DNA of 64,000 bases from Microcebus murinus. Lineage: Eukaryota; Chordata; Mammalia; Primates; Cheirogaleidae. Positions 1-11,636 of the stretch are shown here, in pieces (within the stretch, counting starts at the first letter, position 1; every line of letters starts with the position of its first letter). Both the position numbers and the translations under genes were made by a program. A model generated the notes under the pieces. It was not told the DNA's origin. It was given only the letters and a program-made list of their open reading frames with translations, and searched no databases. The DNA lies in assembly GCF_040939455.1 (NCBI RefSeq), contig NC_134129.1, positions 20,162,001 through 20,226,000 of the forward strand, in the 5' to 3' direction.

Positions 1-2720
1 GAGAAGAGGGTCCTATCTAGGCATCATAGTCTTTCTTTTTGTATATTATGTTATTCAATGTCAATATAGATTTGTGACAAAATTGCCTATAGATTTTGGA
101 GATCCAGTGATTAAAAAATTATGTCTCAGAGATTACAATAATTACAACGTGGCAAAATCGATTTTTATTTTTCAGTGAGCTGATTCTTAGGTTCTGCACC
201 TATTTTTCATACCAGGTGCTTAGTAACAAAAGACTCAGTATGGATTAAATAATCTAATTTAAAGACTAACATTTCTATGTTTCACTAAAAAATTTTAAAC
301 AATTTATAGTTTATTAACTGATAATTTTTGCTTTCTTAAAGCATATAAGTATGATCCAAATATATGTGTGTATATGTGTTTGTGTGTTGCTTTAGTTAGG
401 AGAGGAACTTGCATTCTAAAATAGTTTCAAGTGGATACTCAACAACTGGGATTTACAAACAGAAAATAAATTAAAATTGTCATTTCTGATGCCAAGAGGG
501 ACAATAGATACATCCTCAATGACTTTTCGTTTCCTTCTCTGCCCATGAATGCTAAACATACACAACGGTTGCTACTTTTTTCTTTTTTCTACTTTCTACT
601 TTTTTTTTATACTTGATTCAAATTCTCATTTATGTGGGTTTTTTTTTGTGGTGGGGGTAATTGAGTTCTTCTTTTGATGCTGATTCTAGTTATGTTTTTG
701 AAGAGGCTACATCCTGATTTCCTGGACCTCCTTCTATAGAGTTAATTCTAAATTTTTCTACTTGGCATTTGAGATTGCCTAAATGCTGAGCCAATATTAT
801 GGCTACTGCCTGAGTTCCATCTATCCATAGATCAGCTGGAATGTTAATGCTTCATACACTATCATAATCCCTCTCTCAAAGTGTACGTTCATGTTTGTAT
901 GTGATCTAATGATCCAGTTATCTTGACGGCTCAGTATTGTCTGTAGCTGATATAAGGAGAATGTAAAATACTTTTCCACTGCTCGTTTTTTTTTTTTTTT
1001 GACCTCTAATTTTAATGAGCAAAACATACATTTTATATAGCCCACATGATTGGAACAAAATCAAGACATAATGCATCTTAGTAATATTTTTAAAACAAAT
1101 CTTCCTATTTTCTTATTCTAACCTTGCTTTTCTTTTATGTGTAGTTACATTAAATTCATCCAAATTTCTTTTGGCTTATTAGTAATAACTCATGCCCCCG
1201 GGATCTTAGCTTGTAACTTCTGGCATAAGAGAGATTTAGGCTGCTCCTTATGGTAACAGCGCTATTTCCTCCTGCTGCTGCTGCAGACAAAACGGAAGAC
1301 ACCACAGCTGTGCGGTGCAATGAATTTCCCCCAGTGGCTTTTTCCAGTGAAAGAGGACATTTATAAAGTCTTGACTACTTCTCTTAAATTTGCTTTGTCG
1401 ACTCCTGAAGCTAGGCTTAATATGACTTCTAATTTGTTTTCAGTAATTAAGTTTACGTAATGCATCTCTCCAACAAAATATCATAGCCAGCCTTTGAGAT
1501 AGCCTGCCCTTTCATAAAAGAAACCAGGGCTCTATCCACGGACATTAGCTTTAAAATTTATCTTAACCAAACTTACGTACTTTAAATGAAAATGATGTTA
1601 ATTTCCCCAATGTTCAATATGCGTAGTAGAGTGATAGGGAATTGTGTCCGTAGGTACTTAGGGAATGGGCATCTCTTGCTGGTAGAAAAATAAGTACGTT
1701 TCCAAATCTTAGGTAAAAACTAGTAAAGGACTTGTATGTACCCCTTAAAGAACTATTTTGGATGAATAAAAATGTTAGACTAATAAGAACTGTTTTCTAG
1801 CTAATAAAAATGGCATGCCTCATTCCCTCTCTCCCTAAATATAGTTATTTATCATTAATGGGAATAATTTAGATTTATGGGCCTTCGAACTGGTATATAC
1901 TATTTATTCACTAAGGGTCTCTAAACAATCCTTATCAGGAAAATGGGCTAATAATCCCACCTTGGATAACTATAGTTGAGAAGATAAAAAATGTCATCTC
2001 CCTTTCCTCACCACTAACACTCCCATTTCAGGGCAGATATAACGTTATGCATAAGCTTAACAGGAAACATAAAAAAAGATAAGCTGCTTCCCTAAACAAT
2101 AACACTCATGTCTACCCACAAATTTGAATTCATCTTCTGGTCATCCGCTGAACTGTAGGTTCTGTGCTGGCAGACTTAGTAGCTCAGTCTTTTTGTAGTT
2201 AGGAACTAACTCTCTAGCAGGGACCCTTACAACATACAAGGGCAATAAAACACATTCTCAGAATTAATCAAACTCTCACACCCACAGTGCTTTTTGGATA
2301 TTAATGTATATATTTATAATTGTAAGAACAAGCAAGGCTACGGGTGAACGTGTGAAGCAAGGACCTCTCTTTCTCCAGAATGATAGTCTTAGATTTCTAT
2401 CTCTGCCTCAGTTGTCCTCCTGATGGGGCTGAGAGCATCATCGGAGACATGTCTACTTTGCAGATGCTTTAGGACAGGGAGGGCAGGTGGGGCACAAGTG
2501 CCTCCCCCGAGCCCCAGCAGCACTCTTTCGCCTACACCCGGTGACATTCCATCATCTTCCTCACCACACCACTTCAAGCAACTGATAACAATTGTTTGTA
2601 TTTGTCTCCATGTCCTCAAGGATCAAAAAACAAGCTGCTCATAACCTATCTCCAAATTATTATTTCCCAAAGGTCTAGAAACTGTGGAATTAAATATCAA
2701 GGGAGGCATCATTATGTGCC
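1..2720. other. AT-rich DNA, no gene recognised
   Basis: I see no convincing exon, RNA gene or recent repeat here. The short open frames at 821-1045 and 2389-2644 lack recognisable domains; the latter pair lie on opposite strands over the same GC-richer patch (about 2400-2600). T-runs occur near 600, 640 and 990. Very old, decayed repeats could be present but cannot be named by eye. Confidence 0.5.
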
Positions 2721-3582
2721 TGTCTTAGTCCATTTGTGCTGCTATAACAAAATGTCTTAGATTGGGTTGATTTATAAACAATAGAAATGTATTTCTCACA
2801 GTTCTGGAGCTGGGAAGTCCAAGATCAAGGCGTTGGCAGTGACGATCTGGTAGGGCTCGTCTCTGCTCCCAAACTGGTGTCTTCCTTCTGCATCCTCCAA
2901 AGAGCAGGAAGGTTGTGTCATCAAAAGTCAGAATGGTGGAAGGACAAAGATTGCCTAGGGGCCTAGCTAGTTCCTTCCAGCCTTTATAAGATCACCAATT
3001 CCATTCCTTGGCCATAGCCCTCATGACCTAATCACCTCCTAAAGGGCCCACCTTTCAATATCATTGCTTTGAAGATTAAGTTTCAGCATGAATTTTAGGA
3101 GGGACACAAACATTCAAAACATACCATGTTTCCCCAAAAATAAGACCTACTCATAAAATAAGCCCTAGCAGGATTTCTAAGCATTTGTGCAATAGAAGCC
3201 CTACTCCGAAAAGAAGACCTAGTGATGGGCGTGGCTACGGAACACATCTTTACAACCCATGCATGTCATCGGAGCGGAAAAGAAGACCAGCAGCCCTTCT
3301 CATCTGCCCCATGAGAGCTCTAGTGCTCCACATGAGAGATTGGGGCCAATGGTTCTAAAGGAAACAGAGGCGCAAGACATTCAGGATGGAATTCGGGGTT
3401 TGGAGAGTTAAGATGATGTTCCAGAAGAAGATGACTTCATTCTATTGGAATCAATGTAAATTGCTGTACCATACTTAAAAAATAAATAAATAACACCTCC
3501 CCTGAAAATAAGCCCTAGGGTGTCTTCTTGAGGAAAAATAAATATAAGACCCTGTCTTATTTTTGGGGCTACACAATAGCTA
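2721..3582 (-). mobile_element. MaLR-type solo LTR (MLT1/MST-like), split by a DNA transposon
   Basis: Read on the minus strand this matches the general plan of mammalian MaLR LTRs. The plus strand begins with TGTCTTAGTCC and runs through a 'CTGCTATAACAAAATG' block, 'CACAGTTCTGGAGCTGGGAAG', 'CATGACCTAATCACCTCC' and 'GGGACACAAACATTCA'. The usual terminus CATAGCA is cut at its TA by the element at 3124-3576, and the last few LTR bases (TAGCT) reappear after that element. Only the LTR is seen, with no internal retroviral genes. The superfamily is fairly secure; the exact subfamily is not. Confidence 0.7.
3124..3576 (+). mobile_element. Short DNA transposon with TA target duplication, copy 1 of 4
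   Basis: The element starts CCATGTTTCCCC and is flanked by TA at 3122-3123 and 3577-3578. It contains the family's repeated AAATAAGACC/AAATAAGCCC motifs and the internal GC-richer block with GGGCGTGGCT. The shared acidic reading frame seen in the other three copies is present here, but a TAA replaces a glutamate codon near 3411. The 3' terminal repeat is decayed (GGGGCTACACAA instead of GGGGAAACATGG), so this looks like an older or more damaged copy. TA duplication and terminal inverted repeats suggest the Tc1/mariner/pogo superfamily; the family name is not assigned. Confidence 0.75.
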
Positions 3583-6473
3583 AAACTAAAAAGTCAACGT
3601 AGTATCTATCAAGAGGCCTACATTTCTGCCCCAATTTTATGATTTGTAAGGTGAAAAGCTTGTCAACATGATTTGAATTTCATCGTATTTGAGCATCTTT
3701 GGATTCCTTGACTGAATCTCTGAAGCACACTTTCAGTCTGGCTTCCTGTGTAACTTGGAATGCACGCTTTCATCCACAGTGGTCTCTGTATGGCTTTGAC
3801 CATGGAATTGGAACAACTAAAGCCATTCTTGGGTTAAATTTTAGCTTAATGACCCAGTTACATGTATCTATCTTAAGGGTTTATTAAGGATCCATACCAC
3901 TAAATATTGGAGCATTTTTTTCCTGGTAGCTCCATCCAAGCACAAAGGCAAGTTATTGAAAATTGGTTCAGGTCACCTAATGTGTGTTTTCAATTATAAT
4001 TTGACAAGTAATTACATATCTAGTTCAGAGTATATGAGCACTAACAGTTGGCGAAGCTCCGTGAGCTGCAAATTCTGCACAGGACAGAGATCATTTCAAT
4101 GGAAGGGTAAATCATATGTTCATGAAATATCTAGTGGAAAGAGCTAGAAAATGGGATATGTTATGTCTGTATCTCTATAGTTTTGATCATCCCATTTAAT
4201 GAAAGCATATATAGAGAGGATTACATAAGCCATTCCCATTGTTCAAATACCCTAGGATCTAAAATGTCAAACAAGATGTCTTATTTTATTAAACTGATTT
4301 CTGTGATTGATGGTAGTAACTATCTTATATATATATATATAATCCTTAGGAAATATTATCTGTCTTATCCACTTAGGCATGGAAAAACTGATCAGCTTGT
4401 GACTATTTAACAGGAGTTGATTTTTTTCATTGCCGATAGCCACATCTTACTTGAAGAGATGCCAGAAATATATTTAATCAATGGGGCCAATTTGATGCCA
4501 CCCTTCTGACTTGTTAAGTGGCCTTAGGGTGAGTGTTTAAGTGTTCTGCTATCATATTTATATTCTGCAGATAAAAAAACCCTTGCTACTTCCCTTGGAC
4601 TTTGTGATCATTTTCTTCTTGATAGCTCAACAGTTGAAATCCTCCCTAATTTCACTTTTTAAAGACAGAGAATTCCTTCTGTGTTTTGGTGACCTGTACT
4701 GATTTTTTTCAAAAATAAGTAACAAAATGAAAATGAGCTCACTCTGCCTATTCCCATCACCTGTGAGTCTGCTAGTTCAAATACAGGTTAACCCCCTGCA
4801 AACAAGACTCCTTTCTTCTAAGACAATGCTAGCGTTAATACTTTTTAACCTCCTCAGCAAACGAGCATCTTTTAAAAATTTGAGATCATTTTTAAAAAAT
4901 TTCTCAAACATACTTTGAATTCCTCCTTGTGCCAGGTATGGGAGTAGACAAGGAGTTTACATTTTATCCAATGGAATGTGAGGCGTTGAAAGGGTTCTAC
5001 AAGCAATTTTAAAGTAAGTTTAGATAATTTACGTAGAAGGATGAGTATTAAACCAGAGTTTGCGGGGAGAGCAGTGCCAGAGCCTGGTTGTTAAGGTAGC
5101 AGACTAATGAGTAATGTGGGGTAGGAATGCGTAGGCCTCAACAGAGACAGTACGCTTGAGGGTAGAAAAGTCATTGGACTTGGAGACATATTCCAGAGTT
5201 GAATAAACAGAACTTTTGTGATTTCTTGAACGTAATGGATATTGATGATAGGAGTAAACAAATATATTCAAGGGCAATATGACAATTAATTAGCAAATAT
5301 ATGGAAACAAATTTAGCCTTCTTTTTCAGCTGGTGGTAGGTAGCAATTCACAGGTGTTTCTTATAAGGTTTTTCTCTGAGAGCCTGCTAATGGGCTGCTG
5401 AAATCACTGCTATTCTTAACATCCTCTATGAACATTAAGGAGGCATTTATATAATAGGGTAAAGCCCTTTATTATATGGGGGGGCATAATGTGCAGAGAT
5501 TAGGATATCTGAAATCTTTACCACTATCCATGGACAAAAAGTGAGTGTGAATCCAAATGACTGAATCCAGAATGTGAAGTACACTAAGAAAATATCGAGA
5601 CAGGAAAAAAAAAAAAAAAAGTCAGAGAGAATTGGAAAGGGCAGTTATCACAATTGATAGAGCTAAAATTTTAATAGGACTATTCTAAATAGACCTACAA
5701 TTTTAAGAAAATATTCTAAGATGTAGTCTTTTACAGAAAATAAAGTACATTTCAAAAAATATTCAAGCTTTCAGTTTTGATGGTAGATTTTTTGAAACTT
5801 AGTGTTCTGCCTTTATTTTTTTATGTGTCAGCTTTCTCAGTGGCTGCTTTTTTTTCCCCCTCTCTACTCCATATATGTTGATGATTATTATTTACTGAGA
5901 TAATGTAAATAAAAACAACATAGCAAGTAACAGGTTCACTGGATGGTTTTGCTGGCACAGATTTAACAGGGGATTGATTCTGTGGGAGAGACTGGATAAA
6001 TACCTTTCATTCCACCCCCTTTCCCACATTTTAATGTGTTCTTAGATCAGCTGCAAAAAGGAAATAGGAGCTCCTTCACAGGAATTTTAACTTGGATAAA
6101 TAACAGTGGTTAATAAATAAAAACAACCTGACATTTATACCGAATCCTACTCTATTGATGATTTTTGGCTTCATTTCAGAAAACACCTGACTCACTCCTT
6201 CTGGGAGGATGCTCTCTCTCCTCTAAGCTGCAGCTCTTATCTTTTTGTTACCTTGTGTAAGAGGAATTTTTTTCTGCGCTTTGGTTCATTGCCAAATGTG
6301 CATCTCTCTCCCATTAACATCTGTCTGAGTTGCTTCTTGCCCTGCTGCTCATCAGGGCTGCCTGGTATATTTCCAAGATTAAAAGCTGTGGCTTCCTCTT
6401 GCTATTGACTACAGACAGTGAATTTAGGTTACAAACACCTCTGATATGCCAAGAATCTTAGAAATTTCCCCAT
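3583..6473. other. AT-rich DNA, no gene recognised
   Basis: No exon, RNA gene or young repeat is recognised. The open frames at 3699-3887, 3956-4147, 4183-4410 and 4727-4918 have no domain signature and atypical composition for coding sequence. A-run at 5607-5620. Confidence 0.5.
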
Positions 6474-6477
6474 TAAA

Positions 6478-6488
<11 letters not shown>
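6474..6488. repeat. Target-site duplication, left copy, of full-length L1
   Basis: TAAAAATTTTTTTTT at 6474-6488 recurs at 13029-13043 on the other side of the L1. The site read on the plus strand is TTTT/AATG, which fits the known L1 endonuclease preference (TTTT/AA) for an element inserted in minus orientation. Confidence 0.8.
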
Positions 6489-6504
<16 letters not shown>

Positions 6505-6508
<4 letters not shown>

Positions 6509-6714
6509 TGGCATATTATGGGGGTACAGATTTTAAGGTTTCAATAAATGCCCATTCCCCCCTCCCCCCAAAAGTCTGAGTCTCCATCATGACCATCCCC
6601 CAGATGGTGCACATCTCACTCACTATGTATGTATATACCCGCCCCCCTCCCCCCTCCCACCTGCCCAATACCCTATTACTGTAGCACCTATGTGTCTACT
6701 TAGGTGCTACTCAG
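6505..6714 (-). other. L1 3' UTR with G-rich tracts and poly(A) signal
   Basis: On the minus strand there are two G-rich stretches, at about 6557-6571 and 6640-6660, each with several runs of four to six G. A polypurine, quadruplex-prone tract is a known feature of mammalian L1 3' UTRs. The AATAAA at 6502-6507 lies directly before the A tail. Confidence 0.75.
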
Positions 6715-9700
6715 TTAATACCAGTTTGCTGGAGAATATATCTGGTGCTTGTTTTTCCATTCTTGGGATACTTCACTTAGTAGTATGGGTTCCAGCTCTA
6801 ACCAGGAAAATATAAGGTGTGCTATATCACCATTGTTTCTTAGAGCTGAATAGTACTCCATGGTGGACATATACCACATTTTATTAATCCATTCTTTGAT
6901 TGATGGGCACTTGGGCTGTTTCCACAGCCTTGCAATTATGAATTGTGCTGCTATAAACATTCGAGTGCAGGTGTCTTTTTTGTAGAGTGTCACTGGATCA
7001 TTTGGGTAGATGCCCAGCAATGGGATTGCTGGATCAAATGGTAGATTCACTTGTATCGCTTTAAGGTATCTCCATATTGCTTTCCACAGAGGTTGAACTA
7101 GTTTGCAGTCCCACCAGCAGTGTAGGAGTGTTCCTCTCTCTCCGCAACCACGCCAGCATTTATTGTTTGGAGATTTTTTGATAAAGGCCATTCTCACTGG
7201 GGTTAAGTGATATCTCATTGTGGTTTTGATTTGCATTTCCCTGATGATTAGAGATGTTGAGCATTTCTTCATATGTTTGTTGGCCATTCTTCTGTCTTCT
7301 TTAGAAAAATTTCTGTTCAAGTCCTTTGCCCACTTTTTAATGGGGTTATTTGATTTTTTCTTCCTAATTTTCGTGAGTTCTAAGTATATTCTAGTTATCA
7401 GTCCCTTATCGGATGCATAGGATGCAAAAATTTTCTCCCATTCTGTAGGCTGTCTGTTTACTTTCATGACTATTTCTTTGGCTGTGCAGAAGCTTTGTAG
7501 TTTGATCATGTCCCATTTATTTATTTTTGTTGCTGCTGTGATTGCCTTTGGGGACTTCTTCATAAACTCTTTGCCCAGGCCGATGTCCAGGAGAGTGTTT
7601 CCAACTTATTCCTCTAGAGTTCTAATAGTTTCATACCTTAGGTTTAAGTCTGTTGTCCAGCGTGAGTTGGTTTTTGTGAGAGGTGAAAGGTGTGGGTCCT
7701 GTTTTAGCCTTCTACAGGTGGCTATCCAGTTTTCCCAGCACCATTTATTGAAGAGGAATTCTTTTCCCCAGCGTATGTTTTTGTCTGCTTTGTCAAAGAT
7801 GAGATGGCTATATGAGGATGGTTTTATATCAGGATTCTCACATCTGTTCCACTGGTCAATATTCCTGTTTTTGTGCCAATACCATATTGTTTTAATTACT
7901 ACAGCTTTGTAGTATAGTTTGATATCTGGCATATTAATGCCTCCCATTTTGTTTTTGTTGCCTAGAATTGCTCTTGATATTCGGGGTCTTCTTTGGTTCC
8001 ATACGAAGCGTAAAATTATTTTTTCTATATCTGTGAAGAATGCTGATGGGATTTTAATAGGTATTGCATTGAATCTGTAGATCAGTTTGGGTAGTATAGA
8101 CATTTTGATGATATTGAGTCTGCCGATCCACGAGCATGGTATGGATTTCCATCTGTTTACATCCTCTGCTATTTCCTTCCTCAGTGTTTCATAGTTCTCC
8201 CTGTAGAGGTCTTTTACCTCTTTGGTTAAATATATTCCTAGGTACTTTAATTTCTTTGTTGCTATTGTGAAGGGAATTGAGTCTTTGATTTGGTTCTCAA
8301 TTAGATTGTTGTTGGCGTATATGAATGCCTCTGATTTCTGTGTATTAATTTTGTATCCTGAGACTTTACTAAATTCATTGATCAGTTCCAGGAGTTTCTT
8401 GGTTGAATCCTTGGGGTTTTCTAGATACAATATCATATCATCAGCAAACAGTGAAAGTTTGATCTCTTCTGCCCCTATTTGGATACCTTTGATTCCATTT
8501 TCTTGTCTGATTGCTGTAGCCAAGACTTCCAGCACTATGTTGAACAGAAGTGGAGATAGTGGGCAGCCTTGTCTGGTTCCAGTTCTAAGTGGGAATGATT
8601 TCAATCTTTCCCCATTCAGTATGATGTTGGCTATGGGTCTGTCATATATGGCTTGTATCATTTTTAGGTATGTCCCTTCTATGCCTATTTTCTTAAGTGT
8701 TCGTATCATGAAAGGGTGTTGAATTTTGTCAAAAGCTTTTTCTGCATCTATTGAAAGGATCATGTGATCTTTGTTTTTGCTTCTGTTTATGTGGTGAATT
8801 GCATTTATAGATTTACGTATGTTGAACCATCCCTGCATCCCTGGGATGAAGCCCACTTGGTCGTGGTGGATTATTTTTTTGATAAGTGTCTGTATTCGGT
8901 TAGCTAAGATTTTGTTGAAAATTTTTGCATCTATATTCATTAGGGATATTGGTCTGTAGTTTTCTTTTTTTGTTGCATCCTTTCCTGGTTTTGGTATCAG
9001 GGTAATATTCGCTTCATAAAAGGTGTCGGGGAGGTTTCCGTTCTTCTCGATGTTGTGGAATAGTTTCTGCAAGATAGGTACTAGTTCTTCTTTGTAAGTA
9101 TGGTAAAATTCAGGTGTGAAGCCATCTGGACCGGGACTTTTCTTTTTAGGGAGATTTTTAATTGCTGTTTCTATTTCAGCTGTTGAGATTGGTCTGTTCA
9201 GGGAATCTATTTCTTCCTGGTTGAGCCTAGGGAGGCTGTGTGTTTCTAGAAATTTGTCCATTTCCTCCACATTTTCCAGTTTGTGTGCATAAAGATTTTT
9301 GTAGTATTCATAAATTGTATCTTGTATCTCTTTGGGATCAGTTGTGATATCTCCTTTTTTATTCCTGATGGAGCTTATTAGAGATTTCTCTTTTCTGCTT
9401 TTCGTTAGCTTAGCCAACGGCGTGTCAATCTTGTTTATTTTTTCAAAGAACCAACTTTTTGTTTTATTAATCTCCTGAATAGCTTTCCTGTTTTCAATTT
9501 CGTTTAGTTCTGATTTGATCTTGTTGATTTCACTTCTTCTGCTGGGTTTGGGGCTGGTCTGTTCTTCTTTTTCCAGCTCTTTGAGTCGTTTCATTAGATT
9601 GTCTATTTGTGATCTTCTTGCCTTTTGGTTATAGGCATTTATGGAGATAAACTTTCCTCTCAGAACTGCTTTAGCTGTGTCCCAGAGGAGTTGATAACTT

Positions 9701-10590
9701 GTCTCTCCATTGTCGTTTTCTTCATAGAAGTTTTTTATTTCCGTCTTGATTTCTTCATTTACGAAGTAATCATTTAGTAGGAGGTTGTTTAATTTCCACG
9801 TTTTTGTGTAGAAATGTGAGTTTCTGTTAGGGTTGATTTCTAGTTTTATTCCACTGTGATCTGAGAAGGTACATGGTATGATTTCTATTTTTTTAAATTT
9901 CTTGAGATTTTCTTTGTGTCCTAGGATATGGTCAATCCTAGAGAATGTCCCGTGAGCTGATGAGAAGAACGTATATTCAGTGGATTTTGGGTAGAATGTT
10001 CTGTAGATGTCTGTCAGACCCAATTGTTCTAGAGTTTTGTTTAAGTCCATTATTTCTTTATTAATTTTCTGTTTGGAGGATCTGTCTCGTGCCGTCAGTG
10101 GGGTGTTGAAATCCCCGGCGATTATGGAGTTGCTATTAATCCATTTGCTTAGCTCCAGTAAGGTTTGCTTTATGAATCTGGGTGCACCTAAGTTGGGTGC
10201 ATATATATTTAAAATTGTTATCTCTTCTTGTTGGACTGTGCCCTTCACCATTATATAATGACCCTCTTTGTCTTTTACTACTTTTGTTGGCTTAAAAACT
10301 AAATCGTCTGAAATTAGAACTGCCACACCAGCCTTCTTTTGGCTTCTGTTTGCTTGGAATATTGATCTCCACCCTTTTATTTTTAGTCTATGTGCATCCT
10401 TGCAGGTTAAATGTGTTTCTTGAAGACAGCATATACTTGGCCTGTATTTTCTTATCCATTCAGCCAGCCTATATCTCTTGAGTGGAGAGTTTAAGCCATT
10501 CACATTTATTGAGAGAACTGATAGGTAAGGTAGATTACTGATCATTCTGTTGGGTTGGATGTTGTTGCTATGATTTGTGTCTTGAGCCAT
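6715..10590 (-). pseudogene. ORF2: L1 ORF2 (endonuclease and reverse transcriptase), one premature stop
   Basis: ORF2p nicks target DNA and reverse-transcribes L1 (and Alu) RNA at the nick, working in the ribonucleoprotein with ORF1p. The frame is 1291 sense-or-stop codons plus the final stop. Residues 1-994 are open. The apurinic endonuclease-like domain spans about 23-250, with N29, E58 (QETH), Y130, D160/N162 (GDFN), D220 (RIDH) and D244/H245 (SDHS). The reverse transcriptase (about 480-790) has first aspartate D615 (SIDAEKAFD), [13 protein letters not shown] near 672 and FADD with D717/D718. Codon 995 is TAA (7608-7606); the same frame then stays open for 296 codons and includes a C-terminal C-x3-C-x7-H-x4-C motif in the segment at 7563-6715. 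L1 fragments at 21.4 and 52.8 kb in this window have a sense codon at this place, so the stop is a private lesion. It should yield a protein lacking the C-terminal cysteine region, which in human L1 is needed for efficient retrotransposition. Confidence 0.93.
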
Positions 10591-10631
10591 TGTAATATCT
10601 GGCCTTTAATATCTTTGGGTTTTGGTTGTTT

Positions 10632-11636
10632 TTATATCCGTGGATTATTATTATGATGTTCCGTGCATAACGCTGTTTTAAGTACTTCTTGTAGGGCTGG
10701 TCTTGTCTTGGTGAATTCTCTGAGCCTTTGCTTGTCTGCGAATGTTTTTATTTCTCCTTCATATATGAAGCTTAGTTTTGCAGGGAATAATATTCTAGGC
10801 TGGGCATTGTTTTGTTTCAAAAGAGTGAGAATGGGGCCCCAGTCTCTCCTTGCTTGTAAAGTCTCATTAGAGAAGTCTGATGTTATTCGAATTGGCTTTC
10901 CCTTGTATGTCACTTGCTTCTTTTGTCTTACAGCTCTTAGAAGGGCCTCTTTAGTTGATACTTTGGTCAGTCTGATGACTGCATGACGTGACGTCTTCCT
11001 GTTTGCATTGAATCTCCCAGGGGTCCTCTGGGCTTCTTGAACTTGTATATCGAGATTTTGAGCAAGACCTGGGAAATTTTCCTCTATTATATCTTCAAAA
11101 AGCTTGTCCAGCCCTTGAGTGCTGTCTTCCTCCCCTTCGGCTAAACCTATGACCCTCACGTTAGGTTTTTTCACATAATCCCACAGCTCTTGTAGACTTT
11201 GATCTTTTCTCTTGTTTCTCTGCTGTATTTCTGTGACTGATTTATTTAATTGGAAGGTGTTATCTTCAAGCTCTGAGATTCTTTCTTCTGCTTGATCCAC
11301 CCTGTTCTTGAGACTTTCCACAGTATTTTGTAGTTCTCTGAGTTGATTCTTCATCTCCAGGACTTCGGTTAAAGTTTTCTTCACTGTGTCAATCTCTTTG
11401 TTGAACCTTTGTTCCATTTCTTGGAGGTTTTTTGTGTTTTCTTGGTGTTGGTTATTGAGTTGTTGTTGCAGCTGGGTGAGTGTTCTTATGATCCACATAC
11501 GAAATTCCTTTTCTGTCATATTGGTTGCCTGATTTTGGTCGGTGTCCGTTTCTAGGGGGCTGGTGCTCCTCCTTGGGGGTGTGTTTTCCGTTTGGTTCTT
11601 CATATTTCCTGAGTTCTTTCGCTGATTTCTTCCCAT
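10632..11636 (-). CDS. ORF1: L1 ORF1 protein (RNA-binding trimer chaperone), 334 aa, intact
   Basis: ORF1p coats L1 RNA and acts as a nucleic-acid chaperone in the retrotransposition particle. The start MGRNQRKNSGN matches the conserved basic N-terminus of mammalian ORF1p. Residues about 50-155 are a heptad-rich coiled coil (LTQLQQQLNNQ through RISELED), the trimerisation stalk. Residues about 159-250 form the RRM (NVRVIGLAEGEE onward, with QEAQRTPGR). Residues about 254-330 form the C-terminal domain, with TLQARRDWGPIL, PAKLSFIYEGEIK and TRPALQEVLK, close to the human protein. Length (334 against 338 in human) and the absence of stops indicate an intact gene. It ends 41 bp before ORF2, the usual L1 arrangement. 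A 110-codon overlapping frame at 11784-11452 is a different reading frame and is not taken as a gene. Confidence 0.95.
   Translation of the reverse strand: MGRNQRKNSGNMKNQTENTPPRRSTSPLETDTDQNQATNMTEKEFRMWIIRTLTQLQQQLNNQHQENTKNLQEMEQRFNKEIDTVKKTLTEVLEMKNQLRELQNTVESLKNRVDQAEERISELEDNTFQLNKSVTEIQQRNKRKDQSLQELWDYVKKPNVRVIGLAEGEEDSTQGLDKLFEDIIEENFPGLAQNLDIQVQEAQRTPGRFNANRKTSRHAVIRLTKVSTKEALLRAVRQKKQVTYKGKPIRITSDFSNETLQARRDWGPILTLLKQNNAQPRILFPAKLSFIYEGEIKTFADKQRLREFTKTRPALQEVLKTALCTEHHNNNPRI

Noticed and set aside
7220..8722. Several plus-strand open frames (for example 7466-7912 and 8222-8722) over L1 ORF2
   Set aside because: They are antisense shadows of ORF2.
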